DNA of 64,000 bases from positions 1 to 64,000 of the forward strand of contig CAUSQL010000003.1 in assembly GCA_963533935.1 (NCBI GenBank), read 5' to 3'. Below the pieces are notes generated by a model that saw nothing but the letters and a program-made list of their open reading frames with translations, ran no database searches and had not been told where the DNA came from. The position numbers were made by a program, and so were the translations under genes. The stretch's first letter is position 1. Every line of letters starts with the position of its first letter. Source of the stretch: CAUSKK01 sp963533935. GTDB lineage: Bacteria; Pseudomonadota; Gammaproteobacteria; Cardiobacteriales; Cardiobacteriaceae. Below are positions 62,652-64,000 of this stretch, one piece after another.

Positions 62652-63410
62652 ATGAAAAAAATCATTAGTTTCGCCCTTGTGGCCTTAATTCTCAGCGCCT
62701 GCGGCGGCGGCAGTAAAAATCCCGACGTGCGCCTGGGCGGCAGCAACTACGGCTATAGCAATGGCCAAATTCAAGCCGATACGAAAGTTAAAGAAAAAGC
62801 GCCCCTCAACCGCCTGCACGTCAGCGGCGTGGGCAAATCTCACGGGGCCCAGAGAATCTTCCGTATCAATGAGAAGGACTACGACATCGTGGTCCATGGC
62901 ATGACCAATCCGAACGTGGCCCACGGCGTCATGCGCCATCAGGAAAAGAACGACGGCCTGCTCATTACCCGGGAAACCCTGCCGAACCTGCAATATAGCC
63001 GCGCCGGCATGATGACCTTCCTCGACGAGGACAGCAAGGACTATGAAAGCCGCATCTTCCAGCAGGGCATCGGCGCCAATAATCTGCCCTCTTCTGGCAG
63101 CGCTTCCTACACCGGTACCGCCGTAACCATGACTAGCAAGGGCTCCGACGCCAACACCATTAATATGAACGTGGACTTCGGTAGCAAGAACCTGTCGGGC
63201 CGTTTAAATAACACCATCAATACGGTGGCCGGCGAGCAAATCAACGGCATGGACTTCAGCGGTAAGCTGAGCGGCAACACCTTCCAGGCCAACAGCAGCA
63301 CCACCAACTTTAACGGTGGCCTCTACGGCGACACGGGCCAGGAATTTGCCGGCACCATTCTGGATAATTCACGGCAAATCAACGGTTACTTCGGTGGCCA
63401 CCGTAAGTAA
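62652..63410 (+). CDS. TbpB-like (Slam-type) surface lipoprotein (252 aa)
   Basis: Start at 62652 (MKKIISFALVALILSACGGGS) with AAGGAG 8 nt upstream; lipobox LSAC. Domain: NRLHVSGVGKSHGAQRIFRINEKDYDIVVHG, MMTFLDEDSKDYESRIFQQGIGANNLPSSGSASYTGTAVTM, MNVDFGSKNLSGRLNNTINTVAGEQINGMDFSGKLSGNTFQANS, and NGGLYGDTGQEFAGTILDNSRQINGYFGGHRK. The segment NxPSSGxAxYxGxA...VDFxxKxxxGxL...GxFYGxxxxExAG...GxFGGxK is the family hallmark. Ligand unknown; a Slam translocon gene would be needed for surface display and is not in this window. Confidence 0.88.
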   Translation: MKKIISFALVALILSACGGGSKNPDVRLGGSNYGYSNGQIQADTKVKEKAPLNRLHVSGVGKSHGAQRIFRINEKDYDIVVHGMTNPNVAHGVMRHQEKNDGLLITRETLPNLQYSRAGMMTFLDEDSKDYESRIFQQGIGANNLPSSGSASYTGTAVTMTSKGSDANTINMNVDFGSKNLSGRLNNTINTVAGEQINGMDFSGKLSGNTFQANSSTTNFNGGLYGDTGQEFAGTILDNSRQINGYFGGHRK

Positions 63411-63442
63411 TTTAAGCTAATCAATCAGCGGCTTTAAAAGAC

Positions 63443-63470
63443 AACCCACCCTCCGGGGTGGGTTTTTTGT
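63443..63470 (+). terminator. Intrinsic terminator of the surface-lipoprotein pair
   Basis: Stem AACCCACCC / GGGTGGGTT (63443-63451 with 63456-63464), loop TCCG, followed by TTTT. Confidence 0.9.
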
Positions 63471-63480
63471 GGCCAGAGGA

Positions 63481-63590
63481 TTTATACAAACGGACGGGCG
63501 CTTCCCCTGTATGTAATTAGGCCATTTAAATACAAAGGGGCGCTTCTACTGTACGTAATTAAGGCTCTAAATACATGCAGGAGCAGCGCG
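63481..63590. repeat. Dispersed elements, degenerate set of three units
   Basis: TTTATACAAACGGACGGGCG ... GTATGTAATTAGG, then AAATACAAAGGGGCGCTTCT ... GTACGTAATTAAGG, then a decayed right arm AATACATGCAGGAGCAGCGC. Confidence 0.8.
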
Positions 63591-63759
63591 CCGCCCCTGA
63601 ATCGCTAGGCGAAGCACCGTTCGTCCCTTTAATAAATAAGGTCACAGTAGCTAGCGAATGGCTGGCATGGTTTGACCGCACGGAACGGCCGCTGCATAAG
63701 CTAAATGCTGCCGAATTATGAGCCGGCGGAAATACTAAGCTAAAGCCCTTGGGTCGTTA

Positions 63760-63838
63760 TTTACAAACAACAGGGCGCTTCCTATGTATGTATTAAAGCT
63801 AAATTACATACATAGGAAGCGCCCGTCCGTTTGTATAA
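63760..63838. repeat. Dispersed palindromic element, paired form
   Basis: TTTACAAACAACAGGGCGCT ... ATGTATGTATTAAAGC / AAATTACATACATAGG ... AAGCGCCCGTCCGTTTGTATAA. Confidence 0.92.
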
Positions 63839-63844
63839 ATTGCT

Positions 63845-64000
63845 TCAGATGGGGTATTGCGGCTTTTTCAGCGGCGCCAGCAGTTCCGCCGGCGCCGCAT
63901 TAACAAAATCGTTGATGATGCGTGCCGCCTCCGCCGCGTCGGGTTTATGGCGGTCGAACATGGCCGCCAGCGCCCGCCGTGGCTGCGGCAGATACTCCTG
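63845..64000 (-). CDS. C-terminal end of a protein cut by the window edge
   Basis: The minus-strand frame open from the window edge to TGA at 63845-63847 encodes 51 residues: QEYLPQPRRALAAMFDRHKP ... AARIINDFVNAAPAELLAPL ... ending KKPQYPI. Codon use is G+C-rich like neighbouring genes, and a paired repeat follows the stop as for other genes here. Too short to identify. Confidence 0.6.
   Translation of the reverse strand, partial: QEYLPQPRRALAAMFDRHKPDAAEAARIINDFVNAAPAELLAPLKKPQYPI

Larger units (their letters stand above)
63411..63844. other. 434-bp gap with terminator and repeats
   Basis: Contains the terminator at 63443-63470, dispersed elements at 63481-63590 and 63760-63838, and a 170-bp unique part (63591-63759) in which I see no gene. 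Confidence 0.7.

Noticed and set aside
1..64000. All dispersed palindromes as simple rho-independent terminators
   Set aside because: Most lack a T-run, some lie in divergent promoter gaps (53856-53935) or next to a ribosome site (26695-26730), and true terminators with T-runs occur separately nearby (85-110, 37922-37953).

Overview
The window looks like chromosomal DNA from a small-genome, G+C-rich (roughly 58-60 percent by eye) gamma- or betaproteobacterium of the Cardiobacteriaceae/Neisseriaceae type. This rests on gene order and families: def-fmt-rsmB-ntrY opposite LysM-dprA-topA, dnaB next to alr, a complete rnfABCDGE operon, and three TbpB-like (Slam-type) surface lipoproteins. Cardiobacteriaceae is my best guess from composition and content; no rRNA or species-specific marker is present.

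Layout. 0-8 kb holds lineage-specific membrane proteins: six tandem paralogues (125-3949, minus), a CPBP-like protein with an altered motif, and two paralogues of another family (5.2-7.5 kb), one with a shifted N-terminus. 7.6-16.5 kb holds a DUF1287 protein, a two-module secreted protein, gatB, two PepSY proteins flanking an AT-rich mini-lipoprotein, and an OppA-type binding protein. 16.8-26.3 kb is a conserved housekeeping block. 26.7-45.7 kb mixes an MFS exporter, tRNA-Ile(CAU), rluC, a GST-like protein, tRNA-Leu(CAA), cysJ, the pyrD-pgpA-unknown-slyD operon, a long Pro/Thr-stalk lipoprotein, redox enzymes, an interrupted MerR regulator, tas-dnaB-alr. 46.2-53.8 kb has sixA-dgkA-sstT and the Rnf operon with a tautomerase gene at its end. 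54-56.2 kb is a polar amino-acid ABC importer. 56.3-61.3 kb has a nitroreductase, ilvH-ilvI, rpiB and ilvC. 61.5-63.4 kb has a small monooxygenase and two more surface lipoproteins; a gene truncated by the window edge ends at 63845.

The most striking feature is not a gene. Nearly every larger intergenic gap carries one or more copies of a dispersed repeat: an about 33-36 bp unit with a GGGCGCTT core and short inverted ends (TTACAAAC or TTACCGAC against GTATGTAA), used singly, in tandem, or most often as a tail-to-tail pair making an about 80 bp near-perfect palindrome. Over 40 units lie in this window, in convergent, divergent and co-directional gaps, touching stop codons and one start region; one unit-like copy lies inside fmt. 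A longer subclass has 20-60 bp of GTTCTTCGCT/GCTCACGC-like sequence inserted at the core.

Functionally the genes support Na+/H+-linked redox chemistry (Rnf), branched-chain amino-acid synthesis, amino-acid/peptide uptake, DNA processing (dprA, topA, dnaB) and surface lipoprotein display. Several small lesions (shifted reading frames just after the start codon of two genes, an in-frame amber stop in a MerR gene, a duplicated sixA 3-prime end) suggest ongoing small-scale decay and rearrangement.
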